64,000 bases of DNA from Halarcobacter sp. (GCF_963676935.1 NZ_OY781470.1:3044162-3108161); one strand, 5' to 3'; positions 33,404 through 41,940 are shown, counted from the first letter of the stretch. Made by a program: numbers and translations. Notes: a model not told the origin generated them from the letters alone.

Positions 33404-34648
33404 ATGAGAAATACACAAAACGAACCAATAGAGATAGCACCAAATATATATTTTATAGGGGCTTTTGACCCCGATATTAGAACTTTTGACATTATAATGA
33501 AAACAGCAAATGGTTCATCATATAATGCATATTTAATTAAAACGGATGAAGGTGTCGTTATTATAGATACTGTAAAAGAAGAGTTTAAAAAAGATTTCTT
33601 TGAAAAAGTAGAAAAATTATGCTCTTATGATGAGATTAAATATGTTATTTCACACCATTTAGAACCAGACCATGCTGGTGCAATTCCTGAATTAATAGAA
33701 AAAGCTCCACAAGCTAAAGTATTAATTTCACCTCAAGCAACTGCTATGTTAAAAGCAATAACCCATAAAGATAATATAGATTTTGAAACAGTTTGGACAA
33801 ATAAAAGTATAAAATTAGGAGATAAAACAATTCGGTTTTTAACAACTCCATATTTACACTGGCCTGAAACTATGAGTTCATATGTTGAAGAGGACAAGTT
33901 ATTGTTTTCAGGAGATGTATTTGGAAGTCATTATTATGATAAAAGACTTTTTGATGATTTAGTAGGTGATTTCTTTTATGCATTTAAATATTATTATGAT
34001 CATATTATGAGACCTTTTAAATCTTACGCTTTAAATGCAATCAAACTCTATGACAGATTTGAAATAGATATTATAGCAACTTTACATGGACCAATTTTAA
34101 GAGATAATCCAAAAAAATATATAGATTACTATAGAAAATGGAGCCAAGATGACTATAAAGTTATTTCCAATGGAAAGAAAACACTTTCAATTTTTTATCT
34201 AACTAGCTATAAAAATACTCAAGATATGGCTGAAGCTATATATGAAGGTGCAGAAAGCGTTGATGGTATTATTACAAATGTGTATGATTTAGCTTCCATT
34301 GAAGAATCAAATATGATTAATATTTTAGAAGAGAGTGACGGTATCTTAATAGGAACTCCTACAATTAATGCTGATGCCCCAAAACCTGTGTGGGATTTGT
34401 TGTCTTGTATGATGCTTTTAGAAAAAAGAGGAAAAGTTGGTGGTGCATTTGGAAGTTATGGTTGGAGTGGTGAAGCTGTTGATATGATTACTCATAGATT
34501 AAAATCACTTAATTTTAGAGTTCCACCGTTAGAGTCTATGAAAATAAAATTAATACCTACAAAAGAAGAACTAAAAGATTGTTATAATTTTGGAGTTGAA
34601 TTCGCTGAAGTAATAAATGGAAAAATGATTGAGATGACCATGAATTAA
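33404..34648 (+). CDS. A-type flavodiiron protein (FprA-like)
   Basis: A 414-residue soluble flavodiiron protein that reduces O2 to water or NO to N2O. The N-terminal metallo-beta-lactamase domain has diiron ligands in SHHLEPDHAG (H85, E87, D89, H90), then PYLHWPE, SGDVFGSH and LHGPILRDN. A flavodoxin domain (from about residue 255, STYKNTQDMAEAIYEGA-type loop) follows. Placed last in a nif operon behind a sigma-54 promoter, it is likely to remove oxygen and protect nitrogenase; NO protection is an alternative. Electron donors could be the ferredoxin in the same operon. Confidence 0.93.
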   Translation: MRNTQNEPIEIAPNIYFIGAFDPDIRTFDIIMKTANGSSYNAYLIKTDEGVVIIDTVKEEFKKDFFEKVEKLCSYDEIKYVISHHLEPDHAGAIPELIEKAPQAKVLISPQATAMLKAITHKDNIDFETVWTNKSIKLGDKTIRFLTTPYLHWPETMSSYVEEDKLLFSGDVFGSHYYDKRLFDDLVGDFFYAFKYYYDHIMRPFKSYALNAIKLYDRFEIDIIATLHGPILRDNPKKYIDYYRKWSQDDYKVISNGKKTLSIFYLTSYKNTQDMAEAIYEGAESVDGIITNVYDLASIEESNMINILEESDGILIGTPTINADAPKPVWDLLSCMMLLEKRGKVGGAFGSYGWSGEAVDMITHRLKSLNFRVPPLESMKIKLIPTKEELKDCYNFGVEFAEVINGKMIEMTMN

Positions 34649-34736
34649 GAGCTAATTCGTGATGGGTATAAAATTGCAGTATCTTTGACTAAAACTAAAA
34701 ATTATTATACTCATCACCAATTGGCTCTTTATTTTT
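34648..34736 (+). terminator. Long-stem terminator after the FprA gene
   Basis: A long interrupted stem joins AGAGC, AATT, GTGATG and GTAT with ATAC, CATCAC, AATT and GCTCT, around a loop of some 35 bases, then TTATTTTT. It begins at the last base of the stop codon and should end the 31295-34648 operon. Confidence 0.78.
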
Positions 34737-34941
34737 AAATTTTATCTTATTAAAACCTTATAAAAACTAAAAAAAAATCTATAGTTTTTTTCTAAATAAA
34801 ATCTTAATTTTTACAAAATATGTTTCTATACTACAAAACAATACATAATTTAAATGATTATTTGGTATTATATGTTTTATTTATAATTCGAGATGTAATG
34901 ACTTAATTAAGTAGCCATTGTTCATTCGAAGGAGACGTGTC

Positions 34942-35214
34942 TTGAGAAAAATAAAAGTTATGGACAAAAAATTTTTAGGTAAAGAAGAAGATAGATACAC
35001 CTATAAGCTGAATGTAAAAGAGAATCATATACTTTTACATATTTCTAGTGATGATATTGAAAAACATACAATTATTCAATATATAAAAACCCCTTTTTAT
35101 TTGATAATATATAAAAATGTAACAAATACTATTGATAAAAACGATTATTTTGAAGTATCCACTTGTAAATCAACTATTGAAAAAGAGTGTAATAGTGCTT
35201 GTGGAATAAGTTAA
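34942..35214 (+). CDS. Unrecognised 90-residue protein, Cys-rich tail
   Basis: Not recognised. I place the start at TTG 34942, seven bases after AAGGAG; the in-frame ATG five codons later has no ribosome site. The protein contains a beta-rich middle (TYKLNVKENHILLHISSDDIEKH, FYLIIYKNV) and ends with CKSTIEKECNSACGIS, three cysteines that could bind metal. About 200 bases separate it from the terminator upstream, with no sigma-54 promoter seen. It overlaps the end of a small leftward gene by four bases. Confidence 0.6.
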   Translation: MRKIKVMDKKFLGKEEDRYTYKLNVKENHILLHISSDDIEKHTIIQYIKTPFYLIIYKNVTNTIDKNDYFEVSTCKSTIEKECNSACGIS

Positions 35215-35396
35215 TTTAAATCACTAAGCCCTGATACTTTATATACTACATCTTTTAATTCATTTAGTTTCTTAATGATAGCATCATTACAGTGTTTATC
35301 TAAGTTATATCTTGTGTCCATAAAATCGTAAATATTATCTATATTTGATAAAACCTCTTTTAATAATTGTTCTTTAATCTGCTCTTGAATAGTCAT
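35211..35396 (-). CDS. Small hypothetical protein, 61 residues
   Basis: Not recognised. A small helical, charged protein (MTIQEQIKEQLLKEVLSNIDNIYDFMDTRY...) without membrane segment. AAGGA lies six to seven bases before the ATG, supporting translation. It runs leftward, convergent with the previous gene, and starts 65 bases upstream of the nifB promoter on the other strand. Confidence 0.5.
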   Translation of the reverse strand: MTIQEQIKEQLLKEVLSNIDNIYDFMDTRYNLDKHCNDAIIKKLNELKDVVYKVSGLSDLN

Positions 35397-35460
35397 TAGT
35401 AATCCTTTTCATTTAACTTTTATATGCATTTTCTATTCCTATCTTTTTAATCTTTTTTCA

Positions 35461-35478
35461 AAGGAACACTATGTGCAT
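35461..35478 (+). promoter_or_regulatory. Sigma-54 promoter of nifB
   Basis: The plus strand reads AAGGAACACTATGTGCAT, with GG and GC ten bases apart. It is about 50 bases before the nifB start. Confidence 0.85.
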
Positions 35479-35524
35479 AAGTTAAAGCAAATAAAAAAGC
35501 ATGGCTTGTAAAAAAGGAGATACT

Positions 35525-36970
35525 ATGAGTTGTTCTTGTACATCAAGTAGTACGCAAGATAGTTTAGAACAAGAGGTGATGGATAAAATCAATAATCATC
35601 CATGTTATAGTGAAGGTGCACACCAACATTACGCGAGAATTCACGTGGCTGTTGCCCCTGCTTGTAATATACAATGTAATTACTGTAATAGAAAATTTGA
35701 CTGTTCAAATGAATCTAGACCAGGAGTTACCTCAAATAAATTAAGTCCAGAAGATGCTGTTAAAAAGGTATTATATGTAGGTGGTGATATTCAACAACTT
35801 TCAGTTGTAGGTATTGCAGGACCTGGAGATGCTTTAGCAAACCCTAAAAAAACATTTGACACTTTTAGAATGTTACATGAAAAAGCGCCAGATCAAAAAC
35901 TTTGTTTATCAACAAATGGATTAAGACTTCCTGATTATGTTGATGAGATGATTAAATACAATGTTGATCATGTTACAGTAACAATTAATTCTGTTGATGA
36001 AACTGGTGAAATTGGTGCAAAAATCTATCCTTGGGTTCATTGGAACCATAAAAAAGTGTTTGGAGCCGAAGGTGCAAAAATTCTTTTAGAACAACAACTA
36101 AAAGGTATTAAGATGTTGGTTGAAAATGGAATTTTAGTAAAAGCTAACTCTGTACTTATCCCTGGGGTAAACGACAAAGAGTTACCAAATGTTGCTAAAA
36201 AACTAAAAGAACTTGGTGTATTTTTACACAATATTATGCCTTTACTTTCAAAAGAAGAGTATGGAACATATTATGGATTAAATGGACAAAGAAGTGCAAC
36301 TGACCAAGAGGTTATGGAAGCACAAGAAGCATGTGGGATGGACATGAAACTTATGAGCCATTGTAGACAGTGTAGAGCAGATGCAGTTGGTCTAATTGGG
36401 GAAGACAGAGGTGAAGAGTTTACTCCTGATGTATTTCAAGATATGAGTTGGGAAGAGTTAGAAGACCAATACAATATTGAAGCTAGAAAACAAAAACATG
36501 AAGTTATTGAAAACTGGCGAGCAGCCTTAGAAAAAGCAAACGAAAGAATTAAAATTGAACAAGCTACTAAAGAGGAGTTAAGTTCAACTGGTGAAACAAA
36601 ACTTGTAGCTGTTACAAGTGCTGGAGAAGGAACTATTAACTTACACTTTGGTAGTGCAACTGAGTTTTTAATATATGAAGTTGGTGATAAAGCTATCAAA
36701 TTTGTAATGCATAGAAAAGTTGAAAATGCATATTGTAAAGGACCTGAAGATTGTGATGGGTCTTATCCAATTGAAGAGATTAAAGATACACTAAAAGATA
36801 TAGATTTACTTCTTACAGAAAAAATTGGAGATTGTCCACAAGGGGAGTTACAATCAATCAACTTAATAAGTGATGATTCTTATGCACTTCAACCAATAGA
36901 AAAATCAGTATTTGAAGCAGCAAAAAAATATTTCTTTGTAAAAAAAGAATCTGAACAAGAATTAGGGTAA
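35525..36970 (+). CDS. nifB: NifB, radical SAM FeMo-co precursor synthase
   Basis: NifB makes NifB-co, the carbide-containing iron-sulfur core of FeMo-co. The radical SAM cluster motif is C47-NIQ-C51-NY-C54, followed by FDCSNESRPGV. The cysteine-rich late segment ACGMDMKLMSHCRQCRADAVGLIGED is also typical. A NifX-like domain lies at the C-terminus from about residue 360 (KLVAVTSAGEGTINLHFGSATEFLIYEV). I choose ATG 35525, after AAGGAGATACT, over an ATG eight codons upstream; the protein is then 481 residues. It has its own sigma-54 promoter. Confidence 0.97.
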   Translation: MSCSCTSSSTQDSLEQEVMDKINNHPCYSEGAHQHYARIHVAVAPACNIQCNYCNRKFDCSNESRPGVTSNKLSPEDAVKKVLYVGGDIQQLSVVGIAGPGDALANPKKTFDTFRMLHEKAPDQKLCLSTNGLRLPDYVDEMIKYNVDHVTVTINSVDETGEIGAKIYPWVHWNHKKVFGAEGAKILLEQQLKGIKMLVENGILVKANSVLIPGVNDKELPNVAKKLKELGVFLHNIMPLLSKEEYGTYYGLNGQRSATDQEVMEAQEACGMDMKLMSHCRQCRADAVGLIGEDRGEEFTPDVFQDMSWEELEDQYNIEARKQKHEVIENWRAALEKANERIKIEQATKEELSSTGETKLVAVTSAGEGTINLHFGSATEFLIYEVGDKAIKFVMHRKVENAYCKGPEDCDGSYPIEEIKDTLKDIDLLLTEKIGDCPQGELQSINLISDDSYALQPIEKSVFEAAKKYFFVKKESEQELG

Positions 36971-36980
36971 AACCTAATTC
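36959..36980 (+). terminator. Hairpin over the nifB stop codon
   Basis: GAATTAGG pairs with CCTAATTC around a six-base loop; it overlaps the nifB stop codon and is followed by TTTATTATG. It may end part of the nifB transcript before the small gene at 36987, for which no ribosome site is visible. Confidence 0.5.
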
Positions 36981-36986
36981 TTTATT

Positions 36987-37268
36987 ATGAAAAATTCAAA
37001 AATAATCTTACTAAAAGGTAATGGTCCTATTTCTATAAATAATGAATTATTGGAACTTTATGCTGTTACTACTTGTCATGGTGCAATTGGTTTCCCTCTA
37101 AAATCTTTAAGAGCAGATAGAATATATTTTGTTAGAAACATAGATGAGTTTTGGGAAATAGAAAAAACAATAAAAGATAAACCTTGCTGCTTTATATACT
37201 CATATGAACACTTAGATGAAGAGGATTTAAGTAAGATTCATTCAGCTGAAAAATTAAATTTAAAATAA
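36987..37268 (+). CDS. Unrecognised 93-residue protein after nifB
   Basis: Not recognised. It contains KIILLKGNGPISINNELLELYAVTTCHGAIGFPLKSLRADRIYFVRNIDEFWEIEK and a CC pair (DKPCCFIYSYEHL). No membrane segment. The gene is 16 bases after nifB with no clear ribosome site and behind a hairpin, so it may depend on coupling to nifB. The sigma-54 promoter of nifV begins immediately after its stop codon. A role near NifB is inference from position. Confidence 0.7.
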   Translation: MKNSKIILLKGNGPISINNELLELYAVTTCHGAIGFPLKSLRADRIYFVRNIDEFWEIEKTIKDKPCCFIYSYEHLDEEDLSKIHSAEKLNLK

Positions 37269-37269
37269 A

Positions 37270-37286
37270 TGGAATAGTTTTTGCAT
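37270..37286 (+). promoter_or_regulatory. Sigma-54 promoter of the nifV-nifQ operon
   Basis: The plus strand reads TGGAATAGTTTTTGCAT, with GG and GC ten bases apart. It is 31 bases upstream of the nifV start. It differs from the others within the -24 block (GGAATA for GGAACA). Confidence 0.8.
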
Positions 37287-37317
37287 ATTTATCTTTAATT
37301 CAACAAAAGGTAAATTG

Positions 37318-38433
37318 ATGTTACTTATAAACGATACAACTTTAAGAGATGGAGAGCAAGCTCCATACGTAGCATTTAATACTCAAGAAAAACTAGATAT
37401 CGCACAAAAGCTTCATGCAGCTGGTGCAGATGAACTTGAAGTTGGAATCCCAGCAATGGGTCAAAAAGAACAAGATGATTTAAAAGAGATTTTAGGTCTA
37501 AATTTACCTATAAGAATAATGAGTTGGAATAGAGCAACTTTAAATGATTTAGAAGCATCATTAAAATGTGGATTAAAGGCAGTTGATTTATCAATCCCTG
37601 TATCTGATATTTTAATAGATGTTAAATTTAAAGGTGACAAAGAAAGACTTCTAAGACAACTAGAATCTGTTGTATTAGAAGCAAAAAAAGAGGGGCTGTT
37701 TGTTTGTATCGGGGGAGAAGATTCAAGTCGGGCTGATATAAGTTTTTTAAAGGAGCTTATGAGTTTAGGTAAGAGTTTAGGTGCAGACAGATTTAGATAT
37801 TGTGATACTGTTGGGATTTTAACACCACACAAAACCTATGAAAATATAAAGCAGTTGTCATCTTCAAATCTTTTAGATATAGAGATGCATACTCATAATG
37901 ACTTTGGGATGGCAACTGCTAATGCCATTGCAGGGTTTGAAGCTGGAGCTTATAGTTGTAATACTACTGTTATTGGTCTTGGTGAAAGAGCAGGAAATGC
38001 CTCTTTTGAACAAGTATTAATGAGTCTTGCAAGACTATTTAACAAAGATGTATTAATCAACTCTGAAAGCTTAAAAGCATTAGTTAGAACAGTAAGCAGT
38101 GCATCAAATAGAAGAGTAGATACTAACTTGCCTATTATTGGTGAGTATATTTTCTCACACGAATCAGGTATTCATGTAAATGGGATGATGAAATCAAAAT
38201 CTTCATATGAACCATTTACACCAAAAGAAGTTGGATTGGAGAGATGTTTTCCTATAGGGAAACATTCTGGTACCTCTACACTACTTTATCACTTAAGAAC
38301 TGTGGGAATTGAACCTAAAAAAGAAGTTTTAGAAATAATCTTACCTCTTGTAAGGGAGATTGTAACTAATAGAAAAAGAGTACTAGATGCTCAAGAATTA
38401 AAAGAGTTATACCTATGTTCGTCGGTTATTTAA
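37318..38433 (+). CDS. nifV: Homocitrate synthase
   Basis: NifV joins acetyl-CoA and 2-oxoglutarate to homocitrate, the organic ligand of FeMo-co. The 371 residues have the family start INDTTLRDGEQAPYVAFNTQEKLDIAQKL, a metal-binding HTHNDFGMATANA motif near 195 and GLGERAGNASFEQV. In this class of bacteria 2-isopropylmalate synthase is related, but length, location and the DTTLRDGEQAP version favour NifV. ATG 37318 follows AAAGG; a TTG one codon earlier is less likely. First gene of the operon reaching nifQ. Confidence 0.94.
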   Translation: MLLINDTTLRDGEQAPYVAFNTQEKLDIAQKLHAAGADELEVGIPAMGQKEQDDLKEILGLNLPIRIMSWNRATLNDLEASLKCGLKAVDLSIPVSDILIDVKFKGDKERLLRQLESVVLEAKKEGLFVCIGGEDSSRADISFLKELMSLGKSLGADRFRYCDTVGILTPHKTYENIKQLSSSNLLDIEMHTHNDFGMATANAIAGFEAGAYSCNTTVIGLGERAGNASFEQVLMSLARLFNKDVLINSESLKALVRTVSSASNRRVDTNLPIIGEYIFSHESGIHVNGMMKSKSSYEPFTPKEVGLERCFPIGKHSGTSTLLYHLRTVGIEPKKEVLEIILPLVREIVTNRKRVLDAQELKELYLCSSVI

Positions 38434-39221
38434 GAAACGATTTCGAAGAGGAGATCGAAGGCTTATTAGAGAGTGATAAACTTTTTGAGTTTGAACTTTT
38501 AAAACAAACCTATGAAGCTTATCCTCAGTACTGTTTTGCAGCTTATGAAGATGGAAAAATTGTAGGTGTTATAAGTGCTTATGAGTTTCATAAACATATC
38601 TTTATCAATGTTATAAAAGCTGTAAAAGAGCATGAAGAGGTTTTAACAAGATTATTAAAACTTCTTATTCAAAATACAAGTAGTATGAACATTTTTGTTT
38701 TGATTGAAAATAAGCAAAAACACTATGTAGAAGCTTTTAATTTTCAAGAACATTCTTTATTTGTAAGATTTCTTCATAGTGGAGAGGCTGTGCCATTTAA
38801 TTTCTCAAACTCTATAGCTAAACAAGTTAGTGGAGAAGATTATGAAAATGTTGCAAAGAGAATTGATAGAGAAGTTTTTATGGATGACAGAGAGGAGTAT
38901 ATTAAGAAAGATTGTACTTTTTCCAATTCATTAAAACTCTCTACACAAACAGGATTTTTACACTCTTATGTAGTAAATAAAAGACATATAAGAATTTCAC
39001 CTTGGCTTATGCAAAGTGAATCTTATTTGGATGCAGAAAAACTTCTTAGAGGAGTTTTATATTATAGAGGTTTAAAAAAAATCTTTGGATATGCTCCAAA
39101 AGATGTAAAAGAGATTACAGACCTTTACGAAAGTTATAAATTTAAAAAAGATTTAACATTTTCACTTATGTATTTAGGTGAGAAACCAGATTTAAAACTT
39201 GAAAATTTATATGCAATTTAA
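38415..39221 (+). CDS. GNAT-like acetyltransferase overlapping nifV
   Basis: A 268-residue protein with two GNAT-like halves: residues 1-130 include YCFAAYEDGKIVGVISAYEFHKHIFINVIKA, and residues 150-265 include YVVNKRHIRISPWLMQSESYLDAEKLLRGVLYYRGLKKIFGYAP. The acetyl-CoA loop is poorly conserved, so catalytic activity is uncertain. It overlaps nifV by 19 bases, so it is translated with it. A use of homocitrate or acetyl-CoA could explain the pairing, but this is speculation. Confidence 0.65.
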   Translation: MFVGYLRNDFEEEIEGLLESDKLFEFELLKQTYEAYPQYCFAAYEDGKIVGVISAYEFHKHIFINVIKAVKEHEEVLTRLLKLLIQNTSSMNIFVLIENKQKHYVEAFNFQEHSLFVRFLHSGEAVPFNFSNSIAKQVSGEDYENVAKRIDREVFMDDREEYIKKDCTFSNSLKLSTQTGFLHSYVVNKRHIRISPWLMQSESYLDAEKLLRGVLYYRGLKKIFGYAPKDVKEITDLYESYKFKKDLTFSLMYLGEKPDLKLENLYAI

Positions 39222-39239
39222 TCTAAAAAAGGAGGAATT

Positions 39240-39449
39240 ATGGCTGGATTAACTGAAGAACAAAAAGAGAAGAAAAAAGAGTTAGCAAAGTATAAAAGAA
39301 AAGTTGTGGAGCTTGCAGGTGTTGTCCATGATATAGTAGAAGATACTATCTGGACAGATTATGATAAACTACCTGAACTTAGTGAAAAAATTGCTGTTGC
39401 TATGAAAGATGTAACTGATTTTAAAGAACAGCATCCTTATTTAAAATAG
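39240..39449 (+). CDS. CCE_0567-family small metalloprotein
   Basis: The 69 residues are helical: LTEEQKEKKKELAKYKRKVVELAGVVHDIVEDTIWTDYDKLPELSEKIAVAMKDVTDF. This fits the nif-associated CCE_0567 family, whose cyanobacterial member is a helical metalloprotein; candidate ligands are the His in VVHDIVED and nearby acids. Members occur in many nif operons, with unknown role. AAAGGAGG precedes the ATG. Lies third in the nifV operon. Confidence 0.78.
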   Translation: MAGLTEEQKEKKKELAKYKRKVVELAGVVHDIVEDTIWTDYDKLPELSEKIAVAMKDVTDFKEQHPYLK

Positions 39450-39458
39450 AAGTTTCAA

Positions 39459-39701
39459 ATGGAAGATTTAAAAAATAAAAGAATCTGTGAATGTGGTGAA
39501 AAATCTATTGAAGAAGCCATTGAGATTTTTAAAGGAACAGATCTTCCATATAAGAAAGCTAAGAAGCTTGTAACAGGTTGTAGTAAAACTTGTTGTAGGA
39601 AGCCTTTGATGGCTTTGTATAATATGGTTGATTTTGGTTTTGTTGATTATGAAGAGATATCTTTTTTAATAGATGCTATGACTGATAGATTAAAGGGTTA
39701 A
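39459..39701 (+). CDS. BFD-like [2Fe-2S]-binding small protein
   Basis: An 80-residue protein with cysteines in CEC near residue 10 and in TGCSKTCCRKP near 41-46, spaced much as in BFD-like [2Fe-2S] domains (CxC then CxxC about 30 residues later). The second motif here has an extra residue and an additional Cys. Ends with a helical segment (NMVDFGFVDYEEISFLIDAM). It may carry electrons or a cluster in nif metabolism; function is inferred from cysteine pattern. Confidence 0.6.
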   Translation: MEDLKNKRICECGEKSIEEAIEIFKGTDLPYKKAKKLVTGCSKTCCRKPLMALYNMVDFGFVDYEEISFLIDAMTDRLKG

Positions 39702-39702
39702 G

Positions 39703-40698
39703 ATGAGAACTGATATTGATGATTTTATTAGATGGGTTAGGTCTAATGGCTTAGCTGCTACTATTTCAACTCATATAGATGATATTAATATGATGACACA
39801 TCTTGATTTATCAAAAAAGAAGATTAGAGAATTACCTGAATCTTTTGGGGTTTTAAAAAATTTAACAGTTTTAAAACTGTCAAATAATAGATTAAAAAAA
39901 CTTCCTGAATCAATTGGAAAATTAGGAAAGCTTAAAAATCTTCAATGTGAAAATAATCTAATTGAAGAGATACCTCCTTCAATTAGCAAGCTATCAAAAT
40001 TGATGATTTTAAATCTAAATGGTAATCGTTTAGAGTATTTGCCTGAAGAGATATACAAATTAGGCTCTTTAACTAGACTTACTCTTGCGGCAAATAAAAT
40101 TAAGGTATTGTCAGAAGGTTTGGGAAAATTAACTAAACTTTTATATTTGTCATTGGACACAAATGAGCTTGAAGAGTTGCCAGATTCATTTTCAAATATG
40201 CAATCTCTTTATTATTTAGACCTTTCTTTTAATAAATTAACTTATCTTCCAAGCTCTATATCTAAGATTGAAGAGTTAGAAACACTTCTTTTAGAAGGGA
40301 ATCATCTTAAAAATCTTCCCTCTTTAGAGTCCCATGATATGTTAATAAAACTTGATTTAAGTGATAACTCACTTAATTCTTTAGATTTTAATGTAAGTAA
40401 ATTAGAGGATTTGAAAATCTTTATTTTAGATAATAACTCTTTGAGTACACTTCCTGAAGAGATTTGTAGTCTTAAGAAGTTAACTAATTTAAGTGTTAGT
40501 TCAAACTCTTTAGTTGATTTACCTGAAAATTTAGGTGCTCTTCAAAATCTTGAAGAGTTAGATGTAGAAGATAATGAGATTGAAATTTTACCTCAGTCAA
40601 TTAGCAATTTAAAGTCTTTAAGAAATCTTTATATTGACAATAATAAGGATTTAAAAAAACCAGAAGGACTTAATCTAGAATTTTGTGATGTAGATTGA
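39703..40698 (+). CDS. Leucine-rich repeat protein in the nifV operon
   Basis: The 331 residues consist of about eleven leucine-rich repeats of roughly 23 residues, for example LTVLKLSNNRLKKLPESIGKLGK and LYYLDLSFNKLTYLPSSISKIEE, with a short N-terminal cap (TDIDDFIRWVRSNGL). No signal peptide, so it should be a cytosolic protein-binding scaffold. It is one base after the BFD-like gene and precedes nifQ. LRR proteins occur in some other nif clusters; the partner is unknown. Confidence 0.9.
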   Translation: MRTDIDDFIRWVRSNGLAATISTHIDDINMMTHLDLSKKKIRELPESFGVLKNLTVLKLSNNRLKKLPESIGKLGKLKNLQCENNLIEEIPPSISKLSKLMILNLNGNRLEYLPEEIYKLGSLTRLTLAANKIKVLSEGLGKLTKLLYLSLDTNELEELPDSFSNMQSLYYLDLSFNKLTYLPSSISKIEELETLLLEGNHLKNLPSLESHDMLIKLDLSDNSLNSLDFNVSKLEDLKIFILDNNSLSTLPEEICSLKKLTNLSVSSNSLVDLPENLGALQNLEELDVEDNEIEILPQSISNLKSLRNLYIDNNKDLKKPEGLNLEFCDVD

Positions 40699-40712
40699 GA
40701 AAGGAGAAGAAA

Positions 40713-41033
40713 ATGAGTAATAACGAGACTATGGAGATAGAAGTATTAGAACTTCTTCAAACAAATGCAAATGATGATTATGCTAAAAACACTTTAGCAC
40801 CATGGATAGCAAAAACTTCACTTAGAATGGGACATCTTTATTCAGACTTAGGTTTGATTAGTAGAAAAGAGATGGGAAGACTTATGTCTAACAACTTTAC
40901 ATCTTTAGCATCTATTAAACCAAAAGAGATTAGATGGAAAAAGTTTATTTATGATTGTATTGGTAAAACTGCACCTGCATGTGCAACATGTAAAGATATA
41001 ACTAACTGTTTCCAGTGTTCATTAGCATCATAA
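40713..41033 (+). CDS. nifQ: NifQ, molybdenum donor (short form)
   Basis: NifQ supplies molybdenum for FeMo-co assembly. The C-terminus has the diagnostic motif IRWKKFIYDCIGKTAPACATCKDITNCFQC, with four conserved cysteines spaced to hold a Mo-Fe-S cluster. At 106 residues from ATG 40713 (AAGGAGAAGAAA upstream) it is much shorter than the usual 160-190, mainly through loss of N-terminal sequence. Last gene of the nifV operon. Confidence 0.85.
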   Translation: MSNNETMEIEVLELLQTNANDDYAKNTLAPWIAKTSLRMGHLYSDLGLISRKEMGRLMSNNFTSLASIKPKEIRWKKFIYDCIGKTAPACATCKDITNCFQCSLAS

Positions 41034-41054
41034 GAGTTTAATTACTAAACTCTT
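41032..41054. terminator. Bidirectional terminator between nifQ and the pseudouridine synthase gene
   Basis: AAGAGTTTA and TAAACTCTT form a 9-bp perfect stem with a five-base loop and short A/T runs. It overlaps the stop codons of the two convergent genes, so it would end both transcripts. Confidence 0.7.
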
Positions 41055-41940
41055 TATAGATGTCATTGTTTTTTGAATATATTTTGTATATAACACCTTT
41101 ATATTCAAACTCTAAATAGTTAGCTTGTAACCATAACCTATAAGAACCTGTATTATTTATTCGTTCTTTGGAATCTAAGGTTTTATTTAAATAAGCCTCT
41201 GCCGTGTTATCATCGATTCCATAAATAGGGTCGCCAACTATCCTATGACCAATTGAGTAAAGATGTACTCTTATTTGGTGTTGTCTGCCTGTTATTGGTA
41301 CAAGCTCTACTAAAGATATATTTTTAGTTTCATTGTATTTTAGAGGTTTTAGATGGGTTATTGAACTTTTACCTTCATCTTGTTCACAAGTTGCCATCCT
41401 AACACCTATAGTTTTCCCCTCTTTTTTTAAGTTTTTATCAATAGTTAGTTCTTTTTCAACTTTTCCCTCTACAATTGCTAGATAAGACTTCTTATACTCT
41501 TTTTTCTCAAACATAGTAGCTAGTGCATTTGTTACTTTCTCTGTCAGCCCTACTAATACTAACCCTGAAGTCTCTGCATCAATCCTATGGGCTTGATTTG
41601 CTTTATCTCCAAAATGAAATCTTATCTCATCAAGAAGTGAATATGAAGTTTTTTTTGAAATTGGATGAATCATTAAGTTTGAGGGTTTATCAAAGATAGC
41701 AAAATCTTCAAAAACAACTAAAGGTTTTAGACCCCTAGAATGCCCCTCAAACAGTGCTATATAGATAAAATCATCTTTAATCTCTTCTGATAATAAATAT
41801 GGTTCTTTTTTCATATCAAGGACTCTTGATTTTGCTAGTAAACGACTGGCATTACGGGGCTTTAATGCTACTTCTTGCATCAAGGCTATTTGTATTTTTT
41901 TACCTTTTTTAACAGAAAATTTTTTTAAAACAAATGGCAA
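41038..41940 (-). CDS. RluA-family pseudouridine synthase
   Basis: A 300-residue enzyme that isomerises uridine in RNA. The catalytic Asp is in AHRIDAETSGLVLVG (near residue 117), and the RluA signatures FDKPSNLMIHP and ELVPITGRQHQIRVHL are present. An S4-like N-terminus is degenerate. Which rRNA or tRNA site it modifies cannot be read. It marks the end of the nif island on the right. Confidence 0.9.
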   Translation of the reverse strand: MPFVLKKFSVKKGKKIQIALMQEVALKPRNASRLLAKSRVLDMKKEPYLLSEEIKDDFIYIALFEGHSRGLKPLVVFEDFAIFDKPSNLMIHPISKKTSYSLLDEIRFHFGDKANQAHRIDAETSGLVLVGLTEKVTNALATMFEKKEYKKSYLAIVEGKVEKELTIDKNLKKEGKTIGVRMATCEQDEGKSSITHLKPLKYNETKNISLVELVPITGRQHQIRVHLYSIGHRIVGDPIYGIDDNTAEAYLNKTLDSKERINNTGSYRLWLQANYLEFEYKGVIYKIYSKNNDIYKEFSN

